Source: Chlamydiia bacterium (GTDB taxonomy: Bacteria > Chlamydiota > Chlamydiia > Chlamydiales > Simkaniaceae). From it: 64,000 bases of DNA. The stretch spans positions 186,001-250,000 of the forward strand of contig JAUIEV010000003.1 of the NCBI GenBank assembly GCA_030429605.1, written 5' to 3'. Shown piece after piece: positions 9,635-17,562 of this stretch. The translations under genes were made by a program, and so were the position numbers. Numbering within the stretch: position 1 is the first letter of the stretch; each line of letters opens with the position of its first letter. The notes under the pieces were generated by a model. It was not told the origin of the DNA, ran no database searches, and saw only the letters and a list, made by a program, of their open reading frames with translations.

Positions 9635-9910
9635 ATGGGACGAAAGTGTCAGGTTACTGGAGCAAAACCAGTCAAAGGCCGTAAGTACACAATGCGCGGT
9701 ATTGCTAAGAAGAAAAAAGGGATTGGTCTTAATACAACTGGTATTTCATCACGCCGATTTCTCCCTAATCTTGTAAAAAAACGTTTTTGGTTTGCGGAAG
9801 AAAATCGATTTATCACCCTTCGCCTTACTACAAAGGCTATGAGAACAATTGACAAGGTTGGTCTCGCTCCTGTTGTAAAGCAAATGCGCGAACGTGGAGA
9901 AAAGATTTAA
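9635..9910 (+). CDS. rpmB: 50S ribosomal protein L28
   Basis: Basic 91-residue protein of the large ribosomal subunit. The N-terminus MGRKCQVTGAKPVKGRKYTM and the following NTTGISSRRFLPNLVKKRFW are diagnostic of L28. Chlamydial L28 proteins are of this longer form (about 89 residues). ATG is preceded by CGGAG. The gene is followed directly by terminator-like hairpins that lie inside the next open reading frame. Confidence 0.97.
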   Translation: MGRKCQVTGAKPVKGRKYTMRGIAKKKKGIGLNTTGISSRRFLPNLVKKRFWFAEENRFITLRLTTKAMRTIDKVGLAPVVKQMRERGEKI

Positions 9911-9911
9911 C

Positions 9912-9971
9912 GAGTGTTGAATATGGGTTTTGGCACCTTTGCCACCCGTCGAACACTCTGTTTTCTTTTTT
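9912..9971 (+). terminator. intrinsic terminator after rpmB, overlapping the start of the next ORF
   Basis: GAGTGTT (9912-9918) pairs with AACACTC (9952-9958). Inside this are GGG (9925-9927) with CCC (9945-9947) and TGGC (9931-9934) with GCCA (9941-9944), giving a long, interrupted stem. TGTTTTCTTTTTT follows. It begins two bases after the rpmB stop. Confidence 0.7.
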
Positions 9972-10930
9972 GCCCCATCCTTCTCGGTGGGGCTCTTTTT
10001 TTGTCCTTTTCCCTTTCCTGTAGTCGACCACCACTACCGAGTGAAGAAATATCCCAATGCCTCTATACATCCGACGGAAAGTATTCCTTGAGGGAAGTCG
10101 TTGCGAGTGCTCTTTCAAAGTCAACGCGCTCAATTTTTCTTTCTACCTACGCACTTTCAGACCCTCTTATACTCGAGCTTCTCAACGCTCAAGCAAGAAA
10201 AGGGCGAAAAGTCACGATACATGTAGACCACAACACCTCAAAGTCACTTGTAAAAAAACTTGATAGCTCTATTGTGCTCATAAGACCAAAGAGACGTGGC
10301 TTAATGCATGAAAAAATTCTTTGCATCGACGAGTCATATCTGCTCCTCGGTTCAGCAAACATGACATACTCTTCTTTAATGTTACACGATAACATGATTC
10401 TGGGCGTGTACGACAAAGATCTTGCCCAAAAGCTTATTGAACAGTGGGATACCCGAGGACAAACACTCCATGGCATTGAGGGGGAGCTCGTCCTTTTGCC
10501 AGACAGATACAATACCCAGATCGAAAAGCTGAAAAATTACATTCTTTCTGCAAAGATACAGACAACCGTTGCACAATTCACCTTCACTCATTCCCTGCTC
10601 TCTCATACTCTTGAGCAGCTTAGGAAAAGAGGTGTTCCTGTTACCTGCTTTCTCGATACACATGCCGTCAATGGGGTTGGCCGAGGCATTGTAAAAAAAC
10701 TGCGCGAAGCACAGTGTCGATTATTCCGCCCTTTAGGGAAGCAACTCCTCCACCACAAATGGGTACTCATTGATGAGGACACCCTTGTTATTGGATCCGC
10801 AAACTGGACGCAGTCCGCATTCCAAAAAAACTATGATTTTTATTTTATAATAAAAATTAACGAATTTAATAAAAAAACTATAAATAAATACATTAATAAA
10901 CTTAATAAAACCTCTTTTAGAGTTGAGTAA
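9914..10930 (+). CDS. phospholipase D-like protein with two HKD motifs, probably exported
   Basis: PLD-superfamily protein of about 335 residues. Two HxKx4D motifs are visible: HEKILCID followed by GSANMT (about residues 134-150) and HHKWVLID followed by GSANWT (about 275-292). The pair would form one active site that cleaves or forms phosphodiester bonds (phospholipid or nucleic acid). The N-terminus has an RR then a hydrophobic run (TLCFLFCPILLGGALFLSFS) ending in LSCS, which could be a lipoprotein or signal peptide, so an envelope or secreted location is likely. PLD-like proteins are expanded in chlamydiae. The start is uncertain: GTG at 9914, TTG at 9917 or ATG at 9923; the last gives the most ordinary signal peptide. 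Two terminator-like hairpins lie within the first 90 bases. Confidence 0.85.
   Translation: MLNMGFGTFATRRTLCFLFCPILLGGALFLSFSLSCSRPPLPSEEISQCLYTSDGKYSLREVVASALSKSTRSIFLSTYALSDPLILELLNAQARKGRKVTIHVDHNTSKSLVKKLDSSIVLIRPKRRGLMHEKILCIDESYLLLGSANMTYSSLMLHDNMILGVYDKDLAQKLIEQWDTRGQTLHGIEGELVLLPDRYNTQIEKLKNYILSAKIQTTVAQFTFTHSLLSHTLEQLRKRGVPVTCFLDTHAVNGVGRGIVKKLREAQCRLFRPLGKQLLHHKWVLIDEDTLVIGSANWTQSAFQKNYDFYFIIKINEFNKKTINKYINKLNKTSFRVE
9972..10002 (+). terminator. second tandem terminator-like hairpin inside the PLD gene start
   Basis: GCCCCA (9972-9977) pairs with TGGGGC (9988-9993) around a 10-base loop and is followed by TC and seven Ts. It comes immediately after the first terminator and falls in the region that encodes the signal segment of the phospholipase D-like protein. 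Confidence 0.5.
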
Positions 10931-11053
10931 TTAATAAAAAGAAGATATCCTTATAATTGCGAAATGAATACTACGTACACTCATTTGTGCCAGGTTCAGA
11001 TCGCAAAAGGGCATCAAAACACACGATTGCTCAGTAACAAAGAAGAGGAAACT

Positions 11054-11845
11054 ATGGGAATGGCTGTTCACCTTGGACAGCAACCTGCAATTGACCCCCA
11101 GTTTTATGCTGGGATGCAGATGATTGCTAGCGTTAAAAAATACCCTGTTAAAATCGCACAAGAAACGGTGAAGTGGGCTCGTGCCGCTTCATTTTTGTCG
11201 AAGCCATACCTCTCCCAGCTAGAAAACGTGTCTTCTCTTCTCAAAGAGTCTGGAACTCTTCTTTCGCGAGCTTTTATCCTCACAGATGTGATTTCACTTG
11301 GTCATTCAACGCTCAAGTTACCGGAAAAGATAACCGCTTCTTTTGAAGGATTCGACGGTGTGTCCCTTTCGACACTTTCGCAAACAGCGAATACTGCAAA
11401 ATTGCTTTTTGCGGATACCATCGCCCCCTTTTTTAGGTCTGCCGGTTTCTTAATTTCAGACCTTTCTGACATTAATATCATTAATCTTGGCGAATACACA
11501 CCTCTCTTTAATTCTGGCATGAGCTTTCTCCTTGTTGCTCTAAGTGTAAAAGAATGTATCGAGGCAGTACACGGATACACTTATGCGAAAGATGATGCAC
11601 TTTTTGATGCTAGACTCAAATGCATCGAGAAAAGTGCCAGCTGTGCTGCACAAGTGCTTCTCTACACAGCTTTTGGAGGCACACCCGCATTAGCAATGAC
11701 ACTCCTCCTCTTAGGTACAACAAAACTTATTGCCAAGGGCGTGATCGACTACATGAAGTCAGAAAAAGAAACGCCTCCAGAAATAACTGGCGAACCATTA
11801 CACATTTCTCTTGATGAGCCCCCACTTCTTACAGTTGGCTGCTAA
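11054..11845 (+). CDS. hydrophobic protein of unknown function, first of two tandem relatives
   Basis: No known family recognised. The ATG at 11054 is chosen because AGAGGA lies eight bases upstream; an in-frame ATG at 10964 would add 30 residues (MNTTYTHLCQVQIAKGHQNT...) but would sit almost at a TATAAT box (10952-10957), leaving no leader. The protein is helical, with long weakly hydrophobic segments: LSKPYLSQLENVSSLLKESG, an FNSGMSFLLVALSVKECIEA segment, and QVLLYTAFGGTPALAMTLLL, which is a likely bilobed membrane hairpin. The tail is short and polar. Its layout, with LLVALSVKECIEAV then a polar 15-20 residue link then a small-residue-rich hydrophobic hairpin, recurs in the next gene, so the two are probably distant paralogues. 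A chlamydial inclusion-membrane or membrane-associated role is possible but unproven. Confidence 0.7.
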   Translation: MGMAVHLGQQPAIDPQFYAGMQMIASVKKYPVKIAQETVKWARAASFLSKPYLSQLENVSSLLKESGTLLSRAFILTDVISLGHSTLKLPEKITASFEGFDGVSLSTLSQTANTAKLLFADTIAPFFRSAGFLISDLSDINIINLGEYTPLFNSGMSFLLVALSVKECIEAVHGYTYAKDDALFDARLKCIEKSASCAAQVLLYTAFGGTPALAMTLLLLGTTKLIAKGVIDYMKSEKETPPEITGEPLHISLDEPPLLTVGC

Positions 11846-11883
11846 AATTTTTTTTTCAGATTCTTTAATAGGCTGCTTTTTTG

Positions 11884-11889
11884 TATAAT
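11884..11889 (+). promoter_or_regulatory. candidate -10 box for the second tandem gene
   Basis: TATAAT, preceded by TG, lies 34 bases before the GTG start. The matching -35 region (around 11861, TTCTTT) is weak. Confidence 0.35.
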
Positions 11890-11917
11890 AGAACCGAGTA
11901 GGGAGGAAATATATACA

Positions 11918-12625
11918 GTGTCAATGATTGCTTCTCACGGAGAAAGTGCACATCCTGGCTTGTTTGATATTGATCAAACAACACGAGTCGTTACTGATAA
12001 ACACAGAACGCTACTTCAAAGTGTTGCTGTATCAATGGAGTGTCTAAAAAGAACATTCTCTCTTCCCGAATCATCAACTCGGATCATGAATGCAATATCG
12101 ACAGGAGCTATTGGCCTTAAATATGCGTCTCTTGCTATTTCAGTTGTACCTTCACTCTGTACTGTCATCTCGTCTGTCATTGATCTTCGAACACACCTTT
12201 CATCTGAAAAGAAAGAGAGTGGATGGAAAACAGCTGACAAAGTCAACACCGTAGCCCAAAACATCTTCTCTTTATCTGGCAACGCAGCATATATTGCTGT
12301 AGCGGCACATAAATTCCAGTGTATTTCTATTGCACGCGCAGTCCCTGTGCTGCAGGTTTTTGCTGCAAGCGTATTTACATTGTGCGCTGTAAATTCAATC
12401 CGTGAGGCATGGACCAGTACTGACCGTACTCTTTTTCAGCGAATGCTAACAACTGCGAAGGAAGTGAGTAGTATTGCACTTGGAGCACTCGGTGTTGTGA
12501 GCTTGACTGCCGGATCCGAAGCACTTGCAATAGCGGTTCTTACAGCTTCAATACTATGGATCACTATCGACATTGCAGAATATGCACTCTCTTCACCAGC
12601 CAAAGAAACGGCTACTGCTAAATAG
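11918..12625 (+). CDS. hydrophobic protein of unknown function, second of two tandem relatives
   Basis: No known family recognised. A GTG start at 11918 is preferred because GGGAGGA lies about ten bases upstream; an ATG at 11924 is an alternative. Hydrophobic segments occur at about residues 60-88 (LKYASLAISVVPSLCTVISS), 110-150 (NAAYIAVAAHK and VLQVFAASVFTLCAVNS) and 180-222 (VSSIALGALGVVSLTAGSEA then LTASILWITIDIAEY). The C-terminal half aligns in layout with the preceding gene: a hydrophobic helix ending in a polar acidic/basic link (SIREAWTSTDRTLFQ against SVKECIEAVHGYTYA), then a hydrophobic hairpin. The N-terminus has no signal peptide, which together with paired hydrophobic segments would suit a type III-secreted membrane protein, but this is inference only. 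Confidence 0.7.
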   Translation: MSMIASHGESAHPGLFDIDQTTRVVTDKHRTLLQSVAVSMECLKRTFSLPESSTRIMNAISTGAIGLKYASLAISVVPSLCTVISSVIDLRTHLSSEKKESGWKTADKVNTVAQNIFSLSGNAAYIAVAAHKFQCISIARAVPVLQVFAASVFTLCAVNSIREAWTSTDRTLFQRMLTTAKEVSSIALGALGVVSLTAGSEALAIAVLTASILWITIDIAEYALSSPAKETATAK

Positions 12626-12664
12626 AAGTTGAGATTTTACCAATGCATTTTGCATAGTGAAAAA

Positions 12665-13261
12665 ATGCACACCTTAGTACAAATTTTTAGCTTAGCCTTC
12701 TCTTTCACTCTACTCATGGATCCTATTGGAAACGTGCCCATTTATGTTGCAGTGCTCAAAGAACTCCCAACAAGAAGACAACGAATTATTGTTCTTCGTG
12801 AGATGTTTATTGCCCTTGGGACTATTCTGTTATTTTACGTATCCGGCGACAGAATTCTTGACGCATTAAGCGTGACTCCAGAAACAATTCAAATTTCAGG
12901 CGGAATCATTTTATTCATTATTGCTCTTCGAATGATTTTTCCACCTTCCAAAGATACCTCCGTCGAATTTAGCGGTGGAGAACCATTTATTGTCCCTTTA
13001 GCTATTCCTCTTGTTGCCGGCCCAACCATCTTGGCAGCAGTTATGATATATTCTCAGAAAGAAATTGCTCCATTTCTTGTGATCCTCGCTCTTTTTCTCG
13101 CTTGGCTTGTTACAACCCTTATTTTAATTGCCTCGACATCAATTGAAAAAATTCTTGGCAAGCGGGGTATTGTTGCATGCGAACGCTTGATGGGTTTTGT
13201 TTTAACTCTTATTGCACTCCAGATGTTTCTAGAAGGAATTAAGCAGTTTTTTGTATCATAG
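12665..13261 (+). CDS. MarC/UPF0056 family inner-membrane protein
   Basis: Six-pass membrane protein of unknown transport role; the family was once linked to multiple antibiotic resistance. The diagnostic segment LMDPIGNVPIYVAVLKELP lies near the N-terminus and IPLVAGPTILAAVMIYS, with its AGP turn, in the middle. At 198 residues it has the usual length (about 200). The ATG at 12665 is chosen over a TTG at 12629 because family members start right at the first membrane helix (MHTLVQIFSLAFSFTLLMDP). A small palindrome, ATGCA-TTT-TGCAT, lies just upstream. In C. trachomatis, as I recall, a MarC-like gene also adjoins map; here truA sits between them. Confidence 0.93.
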   Translation: MHTLVQIFSLAFSFTLLMDPIGNVPIYVAVLKELPTRRQRIIVLREMFIALGTILLFYVSGDRILDALSVTPETIQISGGIILFIIALRMIFPPSKDTSVEFSGGEPFIVPLAIPLVAGPTILAAVMIYSQKEIAPFLVILALFLAWLVTTLILIASTSIEKILGKRGIVACERLMGFVLTLIALQMFLEGIKQFFVS

Positions 13262-13265
13262 ATGC

Positions 13266-14009
13266 ATGATCCACTACATGCTCACTCTTTCCTATGATGG
13301 TACTGCATATTATGGCTGGCAGCACAACTCAAGCACGTTCCCATCCATTGAAGGGGAACTGCAGTCTGCACTCCAAAAAGTATATCAAAAAAATATTTCA
13401 CTAGATGCTGCATCGAGAACAGATCGTGGTGTACACGCAGAAGAACAACTTGTTGCTTTCTCAGTCCCTTTTTCCAAGAAAACTACAGGTCAGCTCCACC
13501 TCAGCTTAAACCAACTTCTTCCAAATGACATTCGAGTCCTTTCTCTTGAGGAAACAACAACTCGAGTCTACCCAAGCATAGATAATACCGAAAAAGAGTA
13601 CGAATACGTTATTGATACCGCTTCATACCACAATCCGTTTATGAGACACAGGGCATGGCATGTTCCAAAGCCCCTTTCTAGAGAAAAAATGGAGCGCGCA
13701 GCACAGCTGCTTATTGGAACACATGACTTTGCTGGATTTACAAATGAGGGCGCCCCAAAATACACCTCAACCATTCGAACAATGAACTACATAGATAGTA
13801 TTTTAGATGGTTCATTTATTCGACTGAGGATGTGCGCTGACGCCTTTCTCTTTCGAATGGCAAGAAACATCGTTGGCACGCTCGTGGATATCGGGAGTGG
13901 AAAAATACCCCTCGAAACGATTCCATTGCTCCTCAATTCAAAACAAAGGCCTTTAGGAGGAGTGACAGCTCCTGCACATGGTCTTGTTTTAAAACGGATT
14001 AAAAGATAA
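13266..14009 (+). CDS. truA: tRNA pseudouridine(38-40) synthase TruA
   Basis: Isomerises uridines 38-40 in the tRNA anticodon arm to pseudouridine. The catalytic Asp is in SRTDRGVHAEEQ (about residue 55). The opening LTLSYDGTAYYGWQHNSST and the later FLFRMARNIVGTLVDIGSGK are family signatures. The length (247) is normal. ATG at 13266 is used; upstream in-frame TTG at 13251 would overlap marC. The gene begins four bases after the marC stop, indicating co-transcription with marC and map. Confidence 0.96.
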   Translation: MIHYMLTLSYDGTAYYGWQHNSSTFPSIEGELQSALQKVYQKNISLDAASRTDRGVHAEEQLVAFSVPFSKKTTGQLHLSLNQLLPNDIRVLSLEETTTRVYPSIDNTEKEYEYVIDTASYHNPFMRHRAWHVPKPLSREKMERAAQLLIGTHDFAGFTNEGAPKYTSTIRTMNYIDSILDGSFIRLRMCADAFLFRMARNIVGTLVDIGSGKIPLETIPLLLNSKQRPLGGVTAPAHGLVLKRIKR

Positions 14010-14018
14010 ACTGTTTGC

Positions 14019-14888
14019 ATGATAACGAGAAATGACCAGTGCTGGTGTGGAAGCGGAAAGAAGTGGAAAAAATGCCACTACCCTGAAGATGGAGTTCACG
14101 ATCTCTCCCGAGAGTATAAAAAAAAATATGGAATTCATCTTAAAACCCCTCAGCAAATAGAAAAAATTCGCGAGGCTTGCACAGTCACCTCTCGCATACT
14201 GCATAAGATATGCAAAAAAGCTGTGAAAGGCGTGACAACAGATGAACTCAACACCTATGCGATGCAGCTTCATACTGAAGCGTCTGTTATACCTGCGCCA
14301 CTCGGATACGGCCATCCTCCATACCCTAAAGCAATCTGTACATCTCTAAATGATGTGATTTGTCACGGAATTCCAGACAACCGCCCTCTTCAAGATGGTG
14401 ACATTATGAACATTGATGTCTCTTGCATTCTTGATGGATACTTTGGTGATACGAGTGCGATGATTTCTGTTGGCGATATTTCAGAAGAGAAGCAGCGAGT
14501 GGTTGATGTATCCTATGAGGCACTCATGGAGTCAATACGCATCTGCAAACCTGGCGCACGCATGCATGAAATTGGTGACGTCATTGAAGCTGTTGCAAAA
14601 AAAGCCGGTTGCTCAGTTGTCAATCAGTTTGTTGGACATGGTGTTGGCATCGAGTTTCATGAAGCACCCGAAGTTCCACATCACAAGAATAGGCTGCAGA
14701 TTCCAATGGCGCCTGGAATGATCTTTACCATTGAACCAATGATCAATGCGGGCCGAAGGTCTGCAATGATTGATGACGATGATTGGACAGCTCGCACTGT
14801 TGACGGAAAGCCTTCAGCTCAATGGGAACACACTGTACTTATCACTGAATCAGGGCACGAGATATTAACACTGCCCCCTGAAGAATAG
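14019..14888 (+). CDS. map: methionine aminopeptidase with N-terminal SEC-C zinc knuckle
   Basis: Removes the initiator methionine from nascent proteins; a two-metal M24 enzyme. Residues about 5-21 (NDQCWCGSGKKWKKCHYPED) form a SEC-C motif like that of the SecA tail, a zinc knuckle thought to bind ribosomes or nucleic acid; several bacterial MetAPs including chlamydial ones carry it. The catalytic domain follows: His in ICHGIPDNR, metal-binding Asp in MNIDVS and GDTSAM, His in GHGVGIEFHEAP, Glu in FTIEPMIN and Glu in QWEHTVLIT, all present. The length of 289 fits the extended form. It lies nine bases after truA and is convergent with the coiled-coil membrane protein gene. Confidence 0.97.
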   Translation: MITRNDQCWCGSGKKWKKCHYPEDGVHDLSREYKKKYGIHLKTPQQIEKIREACTVTSRILHKICKKAVKGVTTDELNTYAMQLHTEASVIPAPLGYGHPPYPKAICTSLNDVICHGIPDNRPLQDGDIMNIDVSCILDGYFGDTSAMISVGDISEEKQRVVDVSYEALMESIRICKPGARMHEIGDVIEAVAKKAGCSVVNQFVGHGVGIEFHEAPEVPHHKNRLQIPMAPGMIFTIEPMINAGRRSAMIDDDDWTARTVDGKPSAQWEHTVLITESGHEILTLPPEE

Positions 14889-14894
14889 ATTATT

Positions 14895-16109
14895 TTACGA
14901 AAACAACTTTCCTTGATCTCGAAGCTCTTTTTTCAAAGAGAAGAGCTCTTTCTCCACCTCAACGAGTGCAGCTTTTCTAGCCTTTAAAGCACTTGCAGCC
15001 TCATCATATGCCTTTTTCAATTCAGTATTTGACATATCTTGAGAACATTCAGCTTTCAACTGATTACATGCATCGAGCATCTCATAGTACTCTTTTTTAA
15101 GAGCAACTTTCTCTTTTTCTTTCGCATGTAATTGCGCTTTTTCATCGACAGCCGTCTCATCTGCTGGGGATATTTCTTCACTTGAAACACGCTCTTTTGG
15201 AGGAGCAACAGGCTCTAATACGTCCTCTTTAACCGGCTTTTCCTCTGGTAGGACTGTGGACGCTTCTTTAGTTTGAACACTTTTTTTACGAGGCTTTTTT
15301 GCTACCGGTTTTACAGTACTTGGAAGTGGATCAACCTTGAGAGGGTGCATCACCTGTAGTGTATATTCTAACAGTTTTTTATGTTGGAAATGCTCCACAC
15401 GAAGTGTGTTCAGATCTTTCAAAAGATGCCCTGGAATATCAATTTTTTTTGCTTTTTCATCTACAAGGGCTTTGTGGAGATCAAATGATTTTTGCTGCAA
15501 TTTGGTATTTTTATCTGCAAATGCTGCAGCCTGAGCACTACTTGCAGCAACCACATTTTTTAGGGAATCTCTCTCATCCTGCAACTCGTAAAGCTTTTCA
15601 ACCTCTTCTTGTAGAGCTCTCTTTAAACGCTCGCACTCAGATGCCTTTTCCTTTGTGTAACTCTCATGTCTTTCTTGGAGTTTTTCAAAATCATCAGCAA
15701 TTTGAAGCGTATCTTTTTCATACTTTTCAATGCCTTCCTCAATACAAAGATGTGCAACATAGAGGCTGCCTCCAAGCTGAACAAAATACCCAACATCCCA
15801 CAAAACAGACTCTTGAACACCCAAAAAGACTCGAGCAAAAAATGCACAGACTGTCAGCGCAATCGACCCAAACAAGCCATTCGTTCTCCACTTGAGCAAA
15901 AAAACAAATGAAAGAAGCGTTGTTGCACACGAAAGTCCAACTAGCCCCTTAGAGTAGCTTGCAATCGTTAAAGAAAGAAGTGTAAGCAGAGGACCTAAAA
16001 GAGTCATGCCAAAAATAGATGCCGAGGTATCTATATCAAGTGCAAAGGCTGAAAAGAGCGAGGAAAAAGATGTCGTAGTTTGCTTTTTTGCAACATCGGC
16101 CAGTGCCAT
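14895..16109 (-). CDS. membrane protein with long coiled coils; candidate inclusion-membrane protein
   Basis: No catalytic domain recognised. After a polar Ser/Thr-rich N-terminus of about 30 residues there are about four closely spaced hydrophobic segments between residues 32 and 125 (MTLLGPLLTLLSLTIAS, GLVGLSCATTLLSFVFLLKW, GSIALTVCAFFARVFL, DVGYFVQLGGSLYVAHL). The rest is cytosol-like: a coiled coil at about 125-250, a Pro/Lys/Glu-rich linker at 250-320 and a second coiled coil to the end. No signal peptide is seen. Hydrophobic hairpins next to coiled coils are the layout of chlamydial Inc proteins. In C. trachomatis, as I recall, the Inc gene CT850 (about 400 residues) also adjoins map, so this may be its positional counterpart. 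GGAG lies eight bases before the ATG, and a 16-bp palindrome lies about 75 bases upstream. Confidence 0.75.
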   Translation of the reverse strand: MALADVAKKQTTTSFSSLFSAFALDIDTSASIFGMTLLGPLLTLLSLTIASYSKGLVGLSCATTLLSFVFLLKWRTNGLFGSIALTVCAFFARVFLGVQESVLWDVGYFVQLGGSLYVAHLCIEEGIEKYEKDTLQIADDFEKLQERHESYTKEKASECERLKRALQEEVEKLYELQDERDSLKNVVAASSAQAAAFADKNTKLQQKSFDLHKALVDEKAKKIDIPGHLLKDLNTLRVEHFQHKKLLEYTLQVMHPLKVDPLPSTVKPVAKKPRKKSVQTKEASTVLPEEKPVKEDVLEPVAPPKERVSSEEISPADETAVDEKAQLHAKEKEKVALKKEYYEMLDACNQLKAECSQDMSNTELKKAYDEAASALKARKAALVEVEKELFSLKKELRDQGKLFS

Positions 16110-16182
16110 TGGAACTCCTATAGCAACCCATTACAGTAAAAGACACGTGCACACAGGTTGGTTGTCGGTAAAGAAAGTCGTC

Positions 16183-16198
16183 TTGTTAACGTTAACAA
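16183..16198. repeat. 16-bp perfect palindrome TTGTTAACGTTAACAA
   Basis: The two arms, TTGTTAAC and GTTAACAA, are exact reverse complements. It lies in the 82-base gap upstream of the coiled-coil membrane protein gene and overlaps the stop codon of the M20 peptidase gene. It could be an operator half-site pair for the downstream minus-strand gene. Confidence 0.6.
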
Positions 16199-17562
16199 AT
16201 CCTCGACAATTTATCAAATATCCTCGTCATGGTCAAGAAACCATAGTAAAACCTATCAAGAGAGAAATGCTCATTTGGCGCATGCATTCCATCATCTAGA
16301 AGAGCATATCCCATCAAGATAAGCGAACCATTTACCATCTTTGCAAGAGGCGTCGTCACAGGAATTGTTCCCCCACATAGTATCGTACCACATGGTTTAT
16401 CTAAAACATCTTCATAGGCTTCACGAACAATTTTCCCAAACGGCATATCAATCGGAGCTCTAAAAGCTGGGGCTGCGTGAGCATGTGAAAACGTAACCTC
16501 AACACCTTTTGGGACTCTTTTCAGAATAAACTTTTTTACTTTTTCAATTAACTGAGTACCATCTTGTCCTGGCACCAACCTCATTGATAGCTTTATTTCA
16601 CTTGCTTTCGGAATAACAGTTTTGCATCCTTCTCCAGCATAGCCACCGTGTAGACCATTCACTTCTAGTGTTGGCCTAATACTACCTGTTTCATGAAGTG
16701 CATACCCCTCTTCCTTTACAGTGGCTCGAATACCAAGCTCCCGTATTTGCTTTGCTTGTGATGTAGAAATGGTCAGCGACTTTTTCTCTTCTTCAGTGAG
16801 TTCTTGTACACCATCATAAAATCCTGGAATAGCAACCGATCCTTTGTCATTCCAAAAAGATGCTATGAGTCGGGAGGCAATGTGGTTTGGGTTGACTGCG
16901 ATCCCTCCAAACGAACCAGAGTGAAGATCGCTCTCAGCTGTTTTCATGTGAACATTCAGTGTTGCAATACCCCTTGTACCAATTGTAATTGCAGGCTGAT
17001 CTACCGATGGAATGTCCACATCAACGATTAAGCCATAATCCGCTGAAAGCTCTTCTTTCTTTTCTTCAAAAAGAGAAAACAGCGTTGGACTACCTATTTC
17101 CTCTTCTCCTTCAATGACAACTTTGATATTGAGCTTTTCTTTTGCTCCACACTCTGCAAACGCTCGAAGCGCAGCCAAGGTATATGCTGCCTGTCCTTTG
17201 TTATCAATGGCACCGCGAGCATAGACTACCCCATTTTTTTCGATTGGATCAAAGGGAGGGCTCTCCCATTCATCAATCGGATCTACAGGTTGTACGTCAT
17301 AGTGAAGATAAATAAGGAGTGTTGGATGTGCTGGACCCGCTTGCATAAGCGTTCCAAACACAATTGGATGACCAGATGTTTGCCACGTTTCTGTGGAGAA
17401 ACCGTATTGGTATAGTTTTTGCGAAAGCCATTCTGAGCATTGTATAACATCCTCAGTATAAGCAGAATCGGTACTAATCGATTCAAATGTAAGAAACTCA
17501 AAAAAATCAGCACGAATTTGCGCTCTTTTTTCTTCAAACCACGCGGCGTAATCAGGCATCAT
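16192..17562 (-). CDS. M20 family zinc dipeptidase
   Basis: Two-zinc metallopeptidase related to PepV/carnosine dipeptidases (DapE/ArgE superfamily). Metal ligands are in LIYLHYDVQPV (His and Asp), ARGAIDNKGQ (bridging Asp), IEGEEEIGS (catalytic Glu and metal Glu), VDVDIPS (Asp) and, at the C-terminus, HAPNEHF (His). The lid-domain signature DLHSGSFGG is present. The length of 456 matches the cytosolic dipeptidase subgroup, so it probably supplies amino acids from peptides. The start ATG overlaps the htpX stop, so the two genes are coupled. The precise substrate cannot be told. Confidence 0.93.
   Translation of the reverse strand: MMPDYAAWFEEKRAQIRADFFEFLTFESISTDSAYTEDVIQCSEWLSQKLYQYGFSTETWQTSGHPIVFGTLMQAGPAHPTLLIYLHYDVQPVDPIDEWESPPFDPIEKNGVVYARGAIDNKGQAAYTLAALRAFAECGAKEKLNIKVVIEGEEEIGSPTLFSLFEEKKEELSADYGLIVDVDIPSVDQPAITIGTRGIATLNVHMKTAESDLHSGSFGGIAVNPNHIASRLIASFWNDKGSVAIPGFYDGVQELTEEEKKSLTISTSQAKQIRELGIRATVKEEGYALHETGSIRPTLEVNGLHGGYAGEGCKTVIPKASEIKLSMRLVPGQDGTQLIEKVKKFILKRVPKGVEVTFSHAHAAPAFRAPIDMPFGKIVREAYEDVLDKPCGTILCGGTIPVTTPLAKMVNGSLILMGYALLDDGMHAPNEHFSLDRFYYGFLTMTRIFDKLSRIC

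Noticed and set aside
15359-15895. 178-residue plus-strand ORF opposite the coiled-coil membrane gene
   Set aside because: Composition (many Gln, His, Phe) is what the reverse of coiled-coil codons gives; no start signal and no recognisable domain.
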